Shown here: positions 45,846-56,766 of the stretch, piece by piece | Numbering within the stretch: position 1 is the first letter of the stretch | Layout of the letters: the number at the start of each line of letters is the position of its first letter | From: Gymnothorax reevesii | Lineage: Eukaryota > Chordata > Actinopteri > Anguilliformes > Muraenidae | Assembly (NCBI GenBank): GCA_029721435.1 | Contig: CM056588.1 | Coordinates: 35,185,930 to 35,249,929 of the forward strand | DNA length: 64,000 bases | Direction of reading: 5' to 3' | Notes under the pieces: generated by a model | Database searches by the model: none | Seen by the model: only the letters and a program-made list of their open reading frames with translations | What the model was told of the DNA's origin: nothing | Translations under genes and position numbers: made by a program

Positions 45846-47337
45846 TGCATTTACATGCACACCATATTCCTGTATTAAATGGAATATGAGAATATTCTGA
45901 TTGCGTATCTGTCATGTAAACGCGTGCAATAACCCGATTAAGATCATTTTCCGATTCAAAATACTCCAAATAAAACCCCTGGTATATGCCTATTTTAATC
46001 GGAATGTTTGGGTATACGCCTTATTCAGATAATGCCCCTGAACAGAATATTCAATTACGTCTGTGCCTATTCAATTCGCAAGGAATTATCATTTTTGGAG
46101 GGAAGAGGAGACGAGTGTGTGCATTCAGATAATGAAAGACATGAATATAATGGAATATATCGATGGCCGAAAGCACCGTAACAACAATATCTTTAAGCTG
46201 TGCGAAAAGTGGATAGAGGCTGGTTTTCTGTGAACTGCCAACCAAGTTAAGCATCGCTGGAAAACTCTGAAGGCGGCATATTCCAAAGCGAAAAAAAAAA
46301 AACAAAAAAAAAACAGGCAGTGGCTATTTTTACGCCAGTCATAATCTTACTCCAATTTCCAATTCTTACGAGCTTCGGTATGTTTATGCACAATGTAGGA
46401 AATCTGGACTTGAACCCATAGACTGATTTATACAGTCTATGCTTAGTCTATGCTACCATGGCAATTAACTATAATGTATCAGCTGACGTTAGCCAGCTGG
46501 AAGGCTGTAACATTACTCATGTTTTCTAGCTGCTTAACATAGCTAACAGGTTAAGTGGTAATGAGAGTGTAATTTTAGGTTCAACGTTTGCTTGCTAATA
46601 TTTGGGGAACTGTCAGGTCAATAGTCAGTAGTGATTTGTGTTGTGTAGAAACAACACAAATCAGTGATAGCTGCAAAAAGTTTGTCCTTGCGAGAAATTT
46701 CAGAGTAGAAGTTGGCTAATGAGTTAGATGGCAAGCTGGCAAAGTTAACTGGCTAATTACTTGCCCTACCTAACTTGAGTAGAGGACATCCTGACTGTAA
46801 CTTAAAGTAAATAAGCCGACTAGCCGGTCTAGTAATGTTAACCACAAGGCACGCAGCAAAAGTGGGATGTTTTCAACATAGTTGAGTAGCAATTTTTTTC
46901 CGAGGCAAAATTTTCTATTGTGCATGCAGATACGGAAGTTCGTAAGAATAGCAAATTACAGTAAGCTCATGACTGGCGAAAAAATAGCCAGAGCCAAAAA
47001 CAAATCAATACCAGCGGCCCTAATCGAGGCAGTTTCATTTATGTCGCGGTCATGGATGAAATTCTGGGACAGAGATCGCTGGCGATTGCAAAGGCCTAGA
47101 GAGTGGAGTCAATGTTGCCTTTGAAGCTCAAACAGACGGCAACCAAAGCCATGACGATTACTTTCGAGCATTATATTTGCTGAAATCCTGGTGTTGAGAT
47201 TGGATCAAAGTGGTGAATATGCTTTGTAAACAGAATATTCCCATCGCTCAGCGCATATAAACAGTTTATTTGGAATATTACTTTAATCCGAATATGGACC
47301 TTAATCAGAATAGGGTGTTCATGTAACACTGTCTCTC
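45846..47337 (+). mobile_element. PIF/Harbinger-like transposon, degraded
   Basis: The left end TTTACATGCACACCATATTC is the inverted partner of the right end (reverse complement GTTACATGAACACCCTATTC). Subterminal ATTCCGATT/AATCCGAAT motifs are also inverted. A Myb/SANT-like frame characteristic of Harbinger elements lies inside (46093-46310). I could not identify the nuclease gene. The insertion point is inside a RecQ-like frame, but the expected 3-bp duplication is not clear. Confidence 0.7.
46093..46310 (+). pseudogene. Myb/SANT-like DNA-binding protein of a Harbinger element
   Basis: The frame reads FWREEETSVCIQIMKDMN, then IDGRKHRNNNIF, an in-frame TGA at 46231, then TANQVKHRWKTLKAAYSKAK. 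The spaced tryptophans, the acidic start and the WKTLK(A/Q)xYxKAK end match the Myb/SANT-like trihelix domain. Harbinger elements encode such a protein beside the transposase to bind transposon DNA. The single stop lies where CGA (Arg) could have become TGA by CpG decay. It is followed by a poly(A)-rich AAAAAAAACAAAA stretch. Not functional. Confidence 0.7.
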
Positions 47338-47691
47338 ACTTCCATTCGTTTCGCTACCAGTGGAGCCAGCTGGTAAATTAAACTTTTGCTGTATCCCGTA
47401 GGCAAAACAGCAAATACATCAGTCTTTGAAACTAATGAATTGAGTATATTTTCTTCTCATCTTTAAAAGAAAAGCCTAAGTCCAACTCTTCCTAAGTCAA
47501 TGCCGAAGCCGATTCAGAGGACCAGTATTTCTTTGCCACTCCTATCTTAGTTGTTTTGCACCATCACAGCGTTTTCGTTATCATGCTAAGGCGGTCCAAT
47601 GACTCTCTACAAACATAGAGGGTTGTGATTGGTCTGACCACACCTTGGCAGGACCAATCACTTGGTGGCACTGGGGCCCTATGGCTCCTGG

Positions 47692-47742
47692 CTAGACGTA
47701 CCGGCTGAGCAAAACTATTTGCTACCACTAGGGTACGTCTAG
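47692..47742. repeat. Short palindrome CTAGACGTACC
   Basis: CTAGACGTACCG and GGGTACGTCTAG form a 12-bp stem around a 27-base loop. It lies next to GGTTGTGATTGGTCTGACC-type sequence and is probably the end of a degraded MITE. Confidence 0.6.
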
Positions 47743-47759
47743 ATTTAAAGGCTATCAAA

Positions 47760-49514
47760 ACATGGTTCCTGCGGAAAATGACCAAATTTTACTGACTAAC
47801 ATGCTGGTCTGCAAGTGACCTATAATATAAACTGGGATTATTTTTCTAGGGCTTTAAATAAAATGTTGAAAGAGGCTCTTTACATGTGAAAAAGCAGTCT
47901 GTAAAAAAGTACTGAAATGACTGACTCAGACAGGACTGATATGATTCTTACAATACCATCTTCAGATGTAAATCTTATCCCATCTGAATGGGGCCTATAC
48001 TCAATCCACGGCAGGAAGTCCAAGAAATTATATGCAAAAAAATAAGAGAAAAGAAAATGCACTGAAGGCCTACTGTGATTTCAGTGCATTGGTTTCAAAA
48101 GAGGTTGCTTTGAGCAAAAAGTCAATAGCTCAAGTCAGATTGACAGATACTCCGCACTGAGTGTGCTCAGATGTGGAGAAGCTTTGAAGATTGCTAAAGA
48201 AAGGCCAAACACTGAAATATGAGAAGATTTAGGGACCACTTTCAGAATGTTCACTTTATAAAGATTCCTTAGGAGTATCTAACCAAATTGACTGAAGAAC
48301 ACAAATTGCATTTCGATATTTGTTCCTTTGTTACGTTTTTCTGCATAAGTGAAATAAAGATGAGTCATCGCCATGTTTGGTGGGAGGTAAATGAAAGGAA
48401 GCTTTGTGTGCTAGCTGCAGAATTAAAGCGGTTGGCAATATCCTTTAATCTGCGAAAGCTTGGAGCGCAAGCAGGAATCCACAGAGGAAGAGATGGGGAC
48501 AGAGGCAGCGTGGGATACTGGAGGCCAGGGGCTGTTAAAGATGAGATGCAGAGAGTGCAGCTGCGTTGTACAAAACTCCAGAGGGCATGTCAACGTAAGA
48601 TTACAAAAGCGAGATGGATACAAGGGGCAGGTGTGCATAATTTGACTCAGATGGGTGATGAACACTAACCCTGGGGTGAGGGGTAATATTAAACTCGCGC
48701 ATTGAGATTATAGTAGAGGCAGGAATGAGCGTGCTGAACATTTTGCCTCCTCAACCACATCCCTCTCAACGCTCCCCCCTCCCTCGCACCCTCCTCTCTC
48801 CCTCCATAGCATCAGTATCCGGGGAATGAGTCAGACTGAGGAGCGAAGAGAGTTTCTGTTGCAAATCAGCGTGGACGGAGGATTAATTAAGAACAATCTG
48901 TGGAGGTGGCCATTTTCTCTCTCTCTCTCTCTCTGCCAGTTCGCCCTTCATTGGGCATGCTGTTTTCACGAATTTCAAGTTTCATTTCCTTTGATTTTCC
49001 TTGTCCTTACACCTACCTGTCTATCTTCAATCTTTCTATGCATTTTAATCCCCCCATCCTTCTCTTTCTGTCTTTTCTTGGTCAAACCCAGAAGCATTTA
49101 TGCAGTGTGGGTGCTTGTGGGCTGCAGGTTGTGCATTTGTGTGCTTACATATTGACCCACAAAAAAAAAAAAAAACAAAAAAAAAACAAACAAACTGTTG
49201 CCTGGGAAAGAAAAACATCGGTTTCGAGGCAAACCCCTGAAAGATACATTTTTGTGGTGCACATTGCTAGTTAAATGAACAACAAAATTTGCCCCTTCAA
49301 AGAACATGCCGTTATAAAGGAGGAAACTGGTACTAGACAACTAAATGCAGGCTACATCAGTTCTTGACTGGTTAAACTTTTTATATTCTGATTTGTAAGA
49401 AATAATGTAATATGACATCATGAGAATGAGAGCAATTGTGCATCATGTGTTATGACCGCCAAGCCAAACAGTGGCCAATACCAGGCCATAATGCCTTATA
49501 ATCCACGTAAAAGA
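47760..49514. other. No supported gene; (CT)n run at 48914-48934
   Basis: A 126-codon frame at 48288-48668 and the pyrimidine-rich stretch at 48755-48810 stand out slightly from the AT-rich surroundings. I see no family, conserved motif or splice pair to support a gene. Poly(A) tracts lie near 49160-49190. Confidence 0.4.
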
Positions 49515-49680
49515 GGCCAGTAGTGCATTGTGTACTATGAGAAAGAGTTCAGTAGGGTGTCTTGTGCTATGACAGCAAGGCTAAGAGTAGTACATCATGT
49601 ACTATGAGAACGAGGCCAGCAGTGCATCTTACACTATATAAACTAGGCCAACAGTACATCTTGTGCCATGAGAATGAGGC
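49515..49680. repeat. Minisatellite of about 33 bp
   Basis: Five diverged units with the pattern AG(T/C)AGT(G/A)CATCTTGT(A/G)CTATGAGAA-GAGGCC succeed each other with unit lengths of about 32 to 36 bp. Confidence 0.7.
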
Positions 49681-50365
49681 TGCATCATACAGTTCATAAG
49701 CTGTTTCGTTTGTGGATGATTTATGATGTTATCATAGGATCTTAATGAAAGGGATAAATAACCTTGCATGATTGAGGATATGCTTTGTGTAAAGCATATT
49801 GCACAGTACTCTTTGTATAATGAGTGACCTATTTTGAAAGGAGAAGAAACCTACACTTTTATATATTGCTGTAGGGCATCACTGCAATAAGACTGTGGAG
49901 AATATGCTGTGCTATGGTTGGCATATTCATAAGGTAATACGTTTACATATACTGTGTTCTTAAAACTTTCTCAACATATGCTGTCGTTTTGAAAATGGGA
50001 GCAAAAAGGATCACTTTTTCCAGAAAGTTTCTGGAAACTTGTGAAATGTGAACAGAACATTAACACGAGTAGCATGACGGACACACCTCTACTGAAAACA
50101 TCACCTTGAAATTTCTTTCCATGCGTAAATATGGGAGACTTTCTTACAATCCACTCTCCGCTGTTTGAATTCCTTGATTTGAATCTCATAAATGGTTGTT
50201 CTCAATAGCATACTGCAAAGTTTTATTTGTTTTCCCTGAGAATCAGAATGATGCTATGAAGGCAAGCCATTTCCCATGTATCATCAATTTATTTATTAAG
50301 TAATGTATTCCTTTGTATTAATCTATTTTCTATGTATTTAATATTAAATAGTACAGAGTCTGTTC
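49681..50365. other. Sequence downstream of insyn1
   Basis: AT-rich, lying 3' of insyn1. Further AATAAA motifs on the minus strand (plus-strand tttatt near 50289 and 50222) could extend its 3' untranslated region. Nothing else is recognised. Confidence 0.4.
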
Positions 50366-50371
50366 TTTATT
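50366..50371 (-). terminator. Candidate poly(A) signal of insyn1
   Basis: AATAAA on the minus strand about 40 bases after the stop codon, followed by TG-containing sequence. Such a short 3' untranslated region would be unusual for a neuronal gene, so the more distal signals may be used instead or as well. Confidence 0.35.
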
Positions 50372-50409
50372 TAATGTGATAAAGTTTTAGTTTTTTTTTT
50401 TTTTGACCC

Positions 50410-51198
50410 TCAGCGGTTGTCCTTTGTTTTGTGTTTGGCCGGGACATAGGGCAGTACAGTTTGGGTGCTTTTGTCTGAGACAGTCTGAGTGCTGCTGTTT
50501 CGCAGCAGTTTTTTCTGGCAGCCAGGGTTGAGGAGGCTTTTTCTGGGGGGCGCGGGGGTCCCCGGACCCCTGTCGGCTCGTACAGTCGGGGGCCGTGGAG
50601 TGGAGGAGTGCAGGCAGTTGTGGAGGGCGTGGTGTTCGGGGGGCGTGGGTGAGGTGAGGGGGGGGCTGAGCTCGCTGTCTGGCGTAGCTCGGCTGAGGTC
50701 CTCCTCCCCTTCGTCCTCGTCATCATCGTCGCAGCACAACGCGTGATACAGGATCTTGTCGCTGAATCGAACCCGCTCCCTTGTTCCGGAGGTCCGGGAG
50801 GTTTTGTGGCTGTAGGTAGAGCTGGTCGCCTCCTCGCTGGAGGAGTCAGGTGTTACGACTAGGGGCCCGTTCGGAATGGGGAGACCCCCATTCATCTGAG
50901 AGTAAGGGGTCGCCGCGGGGACTGTTGCGGGCTCCGCCCCCGTCTCAGACTCCTCCGGCGGCCGCGAGGATGGAGATGGTGGCTTTGGCCCCGCGGTGGT
51001 ACCTGGAGACGTGGCCTCCAGGAAGCCGGAGAAGTCCCAGCAGTCGGAGAGGACGTCCGGGGTGAAGAGGTCCAACCGGAAGGTGTCGCCAAGCCCCCTC
51101 TCACTGCTGGAAGTGCTGCTCACCGTGGCAACCGTCCAGTCATCCGGCTCCTGGTCAAAATCAAAGTCTGCCGTCAGCTTATCGATCTGACCCACAAC
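50410..51198 (-). CDS. insyn1: Inhibitory synaptic factor 1, 3' coding exon (partial)
   Basis: InSyn1 (mammalian C15orf59) is a postsynaptic protein of GABAergic synapses linked to the dystrophin-dystroglycan complex and gephyrin. The exon has 262 codons. It opens VVGQIDKLTADFDFDQEPDDW, then SSTSSSER; MNGGLPIPNGP and TPDSSSEE at about residues 102-123; GTRERVRFSDKILYHALCC at about 138-156, followed by a run of Asp/Glu; a Pro-rich region; and a C-terminus with NSSTQTVSDKSTQTVLPY. All these blocks match what I recall of the human protein, in order. The exon starts after TTTCTTGCTCAG| (acceptor at 51199-51200) in phase 0, so the true start codon lies in an upstream exon that I did not find. The stop TGA is at 50410-50412. 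It is GC-rich unlike its surroundings. The residue-level identity of the gene is secure; its expression is not shown. Confidence 0.95.
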   Translation of the reverse strand, partial: VVGQIDKLTADFDFDQEPDDWTVATVSSTSSSERGLGDTFRLDLFTPDVLSDCWDFSGFLEATSPGTTAGPKPPSPSSRPPEESETGAEPATVPAATPYSQMNGGLPIPNGPLVVTPDSSSEEATSSTYSHKTSRTSGTRERVRFSDKILYHALCCDDDDEDEGEEDLSRATPDSELSPPLTSPTPPEHHALHNCLHSSTPRPPTVRADRGPGTPAPPRKSLLNPGCQKKLLRNSSTQTVSDKSTQTVLPYVPAKHKTKDNR

Positions 51199-51559
51199 CT
51201 GAGCAAGAAAGAGAAAAACATAAGAAACAAGAAGGGTGAGTCAGGAGAGAGGAGAAGAGGAATGAATTCATCGAAATGCACAGTGTGCCACAGTGAAGAA
51301 TAATTCTACCATTCATTGCAGCAAATTCTGCATTTTGACTGGTCAACATCAGGTATCTATTCACCGGTAAACTACCTTGCACTGGGTCAAGACCTCACGC
51401 TGCGTGAGGAGCTCTCGCTTGATTATCGAGCTGCTTCAATAGAAAACGTCTGCAATTAATTTCCGCATCCAAAAAAGGCGACCGCTATGACGTCTGACGT
51501 TCCCACTTCAAACTTCGACTTCGGAACTTTACAGTGTTGACAAGAGTCATGGTAGAATG
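51199..51559 (-). other. insyn1 intron, acceptor side
   Basis: The minus-strand pyrimidine tract and CAG directly precede the coding exon. No other element is seen. Confidence 0.6.
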
Positions 51560-51720
51560 AGGTAGAGATAAAACTGTTTTTTTTTTTTGTTTTTTTTTGA
51601 GCATTCTGTATTTATTGTAGGCTAGATACCTGGAAATTTCATTTGAAACCGAGTGCTTGCATCTAGCCTACGATAAATACCAAGTGCTCAAAAAAAAAAA
51701 ACGGTAGGTTTATCTCCTAA
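51560..51720. mobile_element. Long hairpin MITE in the insyn1 intron
   Basis: Arms of about 70 bp (left GAGATAAAAC, poly-T, GAGCATTCTGTATTTATTGT; right ACGATAAATACCAAGTGCTC, poly-A, then GTTTATCTCC) are reverse complements with few mismatches. They share AGGCTAGAT/ATCTAGCCT and enclose a loop of about 30 bases. RNA from either strand would fold into a long near-perfect hairpin. Confidence 0.8.
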
Positions 51721-52674
51721 TTAACACATTTGCATTGCATTACAGGCTTGAAGCAGACACTCTTACCCATAGTGAGGTAGAACACATAGTGCATTAGCAT
51801 GAACAAAAGTACTGAAAACCCTCTAGAGAAGCAACCTTTCAAAAGGCGCAAGTGACAGAATAGATGGGACAGATGCCCAGTTCTCTGACCTGTGACACAG
51901 GAGCATCAACATACCCACTTATAAAACTAAACTCAGCCTGTTTTTACCCTCTCATGATTATCTGGTCAAAGTATAAGCTTTCAGAATTACCCTCATAGAC
52001 TGAAAAACATCGTCACGTGCAGAGCTGAAAGTGAGAATAATTTGTTGTGGTCAGGACATTGATCATTGTAGAGTTCTGTTGACACATTAAAAATCTGAAT
52101 CACAGATTGCACATGAGCTAATCCTTCCAGTACACAGACAGTAATGAGAACAATAACTCCTCTCAACATACAAAATAATGACTCGCAAGGATGAATTATT
52201 ACGAACAGATGACTGATTATGCAGGTGTTTCACAGGAGAAACATAATCCTCTACAATCAAACGATTCAGGAGTCTCACACAGGACCTGAGGGAAATTCTT
52301 GGAAGTATCAACTCATACACTACAAGAATTCATTTTGCAAGTATCATCCCCGGTAACTGGATACAAGCAAAATAAATAAGCCACAGCAGAGCTGTTACAG
52401 GGCTGCAGGCTTTCTCAAGTGCCGAGGAGTGCATTTATTTTGCCAGGACATGTAAACAGACAGAAGGACCATCCCAGCAGACACAACGCCACTGTAACAC
52501 AACTAGAATACCCCCACAAGCAAGTCTGAAAGGCAGTGGGTTGATCTTAACACATTCAGGTGCTGAATTATCATCACCCATATGGGACAGCATCTGTGGG
52601 GCTGACTCTGGGTTCTTCAGCATTTGATCGAACATAGTTTCTCACTAACAAATCCACTCAGCTTGATTTTAGTA
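51721..52674. other. No recognisable gene
   Basis: AT-rich, presumed insyn1 intron. No exon found. Confidence 0.4.
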
Positions 52675-52765
52675 AGTGTGTGTGTGTGGGTGCTTGTGCA
52701 TGTGTGTGTGTGTGTGTGCGTGCGTGCGTGTGAGTGTGTGTGAGACAGAGAGAGAGAGAGAGAGC
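52675..52765. repeat. (TG)n / (GA)n microsatellite
   Basis: Interrupted TG run followed by an AGAGAG run at about 52745-52764. Confidence 0.95.
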
Positions 52766-53634
52766 ACACAATTAAAACAAGCACTGAAGAGTGTATGTGC
52801 AAAACCACAAAGATGGTTAAAAAAAAAAGTTTTTTAAAACTTAGATATTGTTAAAGTGTAGCACATTTCATGCTAGCTCTGGGAATATATCTGACATAAA
52901 GAATAAATTAGATTCAATCAGTTTATGTATTTATTTTTCTACATCCATGATTTCAGCTCACATGCCAACAATCACAATCTCAGCGTTTAAGATCTTAAAA
53001 CTCTATGCCATGAAAATGATGCCTAATGATATTTGTGCCCTTGGGAGATTATCAAGTCAATAATCTGCAAGATAATTGCTAAAATGGCAGGCAAAGTGCA
53101 CTGGGATGTATATAAATAAACATACTGTAACAGATCTTTATAGAAGGGCGGAAGGCTCTGTGGGAAAGCAGGCCATAAATGCACATTCTGTTTTTACTGG
53201 TCACAAACTCGCTAAAGTTCAGCTTGATTCTCATACCTGCACTCCACAGAGTGGCAGTCCAGGCTGAAATATGCTTTGGGAGAATGTGGCAAAAAACACA
53301 TTTTTGCTAAAATGGGCCAGGTAAACTGCTGAGGCCAGAGCTTGACTTTAGTGTTTAAATGATCGAGGAGTAGAAGCCATCGATTGTGTCTTTGGTGATG
53401 GTGGTAAAAACCATATAAAAACACACAGATTTCATCTACTGTTAGACAGCATATCCGCACATAGCTAGCTGTACATCGATGTGTTCTTGAATTGCTGAAG
53501 TGAACTTGTCAAGCTTTATCTTAAATGACACCACTTCGTAATTAGCCTTAACAGGGTCACAGGGGACTGGGTGTGGCTTGGTAGGCTGTGGGTGAGATGC
53601 TGTGAACACAAACCGGACAGTTTACCAATCCAAC
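52766..53634. other. No recognisable gene
   Basis: AT-rich; nothing identified. Confidence 0.4.
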
Positions 53635-53770
53635 TCAGGGCACACACTCCATTCACAAACGCACTCGCATTCCCATGGGCAATTCAGAGTCTCAGACATA
53701 TGTTGTTGGTCTGTTGGAGGAAACAGACTCAAATAGAAGGAGCACATGCAAACGTCAAAAAGTTCACAAC
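53635..53770 (+). repeat. Dispersed repeat, copy 2 of 2
   Basis: CAGGGCACACACTCCATTCA, CATGGGCAATTCAGAGTCTC, TGTTGGAGGAAACAGACTC and GCACATGCAAACG follow in the same order as the related copy at 38170. It is a widespread vertebrate repeat whose family I cannot name with certainty. Confidence 0.6.
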
Positions 53771-54770
53771 CTCCCCAGAACTCAAACTGAACTCAAACAT
53801 CAAACACTGCTGTGCCACAACGTCACAGCGTTCTATTAAAGTAACTGAATATGGCGAGATGCGGTTGTTGTCACAGCTGTTTTTGGACCGCACATCCTGT
53901 AGATCTTTTTGAATGTGCACCTTATGTGATGTCACACAATCAAATGATGTCACATTTCAAAGCCTGAGCTACAGCTTCACAGTGATGAAAACATGGAATG
54001 TGAAAGTGAAAAGGCAAGATGCGTTTTGAGATGGAAATGACAACGCCGTAATTATGAAGTGAAAATGATTGTCATAACAATCCTTATCTGTACATGTGTA
54101 AATATATGCAAGATGAAAAGATTGAATGGAAGTCAGTCCCATAATCAGCGCAATGCATCATGGGACTCTAAATTCGTTGACCAGGTGCAGGCGCAGGGAA
54201 TGGAGAGAGTGCCACACCAACGAGGTGTATCCAGGCGTATCCAGGCGTATAAGTCAAATCAATCAAATGAGCTCCTCTCCTCACCTCTAAAATGTTGGAG
54301 TAAAGAAGCCTCCGTCCTATATCTGCATGATGCATTAATGTTGCATTTTACTTTGCTGCTTCAGGCATGTTTTCTGCACCGCTTACGTCTATATTAAGCA
54401 TTACGAATATGAGTTAGCTGGCTAGCTAGGACATTCGAAAATTATTACCATTAGCAAACTTGAATGGAATTTCAAAACAAAATTATGTCAGATCATTCAA
54501 ACTTATGAAGTTGAAATGAAATACAATGGTTGCTCATTTATTTCCTCTGCCTGCATCACTGGGAAGAGAGAGAATGGATAGCGTGTTCCTATTCTTACAA
54601 ACTGTTGCTGCTTAAAATTTTGGAATTATCATGCATGGACAACAATGCAAGATACGTTAGACATTCATTTTCAAAACGTGATCTTAACTCAGCACGAGAT
54701 AATAGCAATCAGGCTGTATTCCTTTCCCCCACTAAAAACGATAAAACCTAAGTAACCATTATAGTATTAA
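53771..54770. other. No recognisable gene
   Basis: AT-rich. A short duplication (GTATCCAGGC) occurs near 54228-54246. Confidence 0.4.
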
Positions 54771-54892
54771 GCCGCTTGCACACTGGGCGCAAAACAAATT
54801 TTTCGCACGACAGATTACGTGTGTATTTGCATTGACTTAGAATGTAATCAGTCGTGCAAAAAATTTGTTTCGCGTCCGGTGTGAAAACAGCT
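54771..54892. mobile_element. Palindromic MITE
   Basis: The left GCCGCTTGCACACTGGGCGC..AAATTTTTCGCACGACAGATTAC mirrors the right GTAATCAGTCGTGCAAAAAATTTG..CGTCCGGTGTGAAAACAGC. A related left arm occurs at 42867. CpG-containing CACACTGG(A/G)CGC ends are typical of a fish MITE family. Confidence 0.82.
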
Positions 54893-56703
54893 GAAGGACA
54901 CGTAGCCTACACACGCACTCACGCGCGCACATTCACACACCTTTCTTTATCTCTCTCTCTGCTGATCTGGCACATGCAGTTCAGCCTCTCTCTGTCTCAA
55001 GTCCTAAACTGTCTGGTGCGTGAGGTCAAAGTGACATCCATGGATTACAGCTATGTTGTATAGGACGCAACATGCCACAGAAAATGCACTGACACTCTGA
55101 AGGCTGTCAGCTCGAGTTTCCATTACGCGTGCCAACTGCCTTTGATCTGAGATCAGGACAATCGACATAGATACTATAATTTATGTGCTGATTCAGATAG
55201 TTACATGAAATAGTGGTTGCTGTAATTATGTATTGCATTGAAATGTGCCTGACATTCTGGAACCCTGCCTGTGAGGTTTCAGTGACGTTTGCGCACTGTG
55301 CACCAGTCGGCCAAGTTACCACTGCAGAAAGAAAAGTGAACCAGGTTGGAGCTGGCGAGCTCTCTGCACACTTTCGGCGGAGCCTTTTGCCACAAAATTG
55401 TCACTGCATCATGATGAATATGTGACACCTCCCCCTACTACTCCGCCACACCCACCTTGGCGCACGTCCATCTACCAAATTGCCAAAGTGGCTGCTTGAA
55501 TGAGTACAGAATTAAATAAAATCATTATTTAAAATCTCATTTCTTGTATGTTCAACTTATGGACCTCCAAACGAGTGTGAAGTTTTTATTTTGGCTGAGT
55601 ATATTTAAAAACATTTTTTTTTACAGCTTATTGAGGAATCTGGTCCTGGGTTATGAAGTGTGAAGGAAGTTTCGCCATGTCAGAGTCAGGACATGCAAGA
55701 TGATTATATCCACCGGAGATGCCTACTCTTCTGAGAGCATCCCAGAGCACCTTGAAATGGGCACCTCTGATGTGGTTGTAATGAAGGCAAGAATTGGCAT
55801 GAGATTTCATCTAAGCTCTTGTGTATAATCTGCCGGCTTTTAAAGAAGCAGTATGTAAGAAATGCATGTTGATTAATCATGAAATTTCCCTGACGTATCA
55901 CCAGACAAGGAATTATGTTAATTTCAAATACTCATATCACTGACAACAGTAGTCCAGCCAGAATATTCTCATTACAAAAGCGAAGTTGCAGCCCACAACC
56001 AATGTTAATGTTGTCATTTTATGTTTTGGACTCTTGCGCCACCCTCCACCTATCTCCCAATCACAAAGTCATTTGCATTTCGGCATCCAGGTTGCCAGTT
56101 ACCACTGAGCTGCAGCTACCAGCGTTTCGGAGCCCAAATGTCTGACGTTACTAAACCTAAAAGGCCTTGTTATGAGTCCGAAATACGTTGTGACAAAGTC
56201 AGAAACAAAACAAGGATCAAAACAAGGTAAGATTCAGCTAAGTTTGGCTAACTTAATTCGATTTAATGTAAACACGGACATTTCAAATATTCTCTGCAGT
56301 TCTCGGGGATATCTCAGAAGTAGAACTCAGTAGACTAAAGAAACGTGTTTTATTAGCAGGACTAACTGCAGCTAAAAAAGCCATCTTAAGGGTTGGATAG
56401 AGCCTGGAATTTCATTCACATATATTTGGGCACATTATTATTCGGATATATGTATCATGGAAAAGTCCACTGCAATATTACACGAAGCCAATGTGAACAC
56501 TGTATCTTTTTGGTCTGAAGTCATTTGTAATATCAGGAGAATTTTACTGTGATTATATGATATTTGTATGGATTGCTTTATATGTATATGCATATTGCAA
56601 TTGTGTGTGTGTTTTTTTTTTTTATGTACTGATCTCCCCCCCCCCATATTTCACCTAATATCTCTTTTCTGTAAATATCAAAACTTGAATAAAAAAATGT
56701 AAA
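54893..56703. other. No gene; short CT, T and C runs
   Basis: A CT run near 54950, and poly(T) and poly(C) near 56609-56646. No exon or RNA gene is recognised. Confidence 0.4.
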
Positions 56704-56706
56704 ATT

Positions 56707-56764
<58 letters not shown>
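56704..56764. repeat. (A)n(AT)n microsatellite
   Basis: A poly(A) run passes directly into about 22 AT dinucleotides. Confidence 0.95.

Positions 56765-56766
<2 letters not shown>

Larger units (their letters stand above)
45576..47455 (-). pseudogene. RecQ-like helicase fragment split by a Harbinger element
   Basis: Two minus-strand pieces of one reading frame are separated by about 1.5 kb. The first (about 47455-47338) reads TDVFAVLPTGYSKSLIYQLA, the nucleotide-binding motif I of RecQ-family helicases, with Ser replacing the usual second Gly of the Walker A loop. The second (about 45845-45583) resumes SENPLMVVVSPLIALMEDQV (motif Ia), passes GSPEAWLN, and ends at LLGIVVDEVPLIYKW, a motif II in which the last DEVH-type residue is Pro. 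It stops at AAATG|GTAAGA, a good splice donor. RecQ proteins are 3'-5' DNA helicases. Similar multi-copy RecQ-like genes occur in fish genomes, often with repeats. The insertion, the altered motif II and the missing C-terminal exons make this copy inactive. Confidence 0.78.

Noticed and set aside
48288..48668. 126-codon plus-strand frame in a slightly GC-richer region
   Set aside because: No recognised motif, no convincing splice sites or conserved pattern; left as unsupported.
50489..51190. Several plus- and minus-strand open frames overlapping insyn1
   Set aside because: Shadow frames created by the GC-rich insyn1 coding exon; their peptides are low-complexity Arg/Ser/Pro strings.
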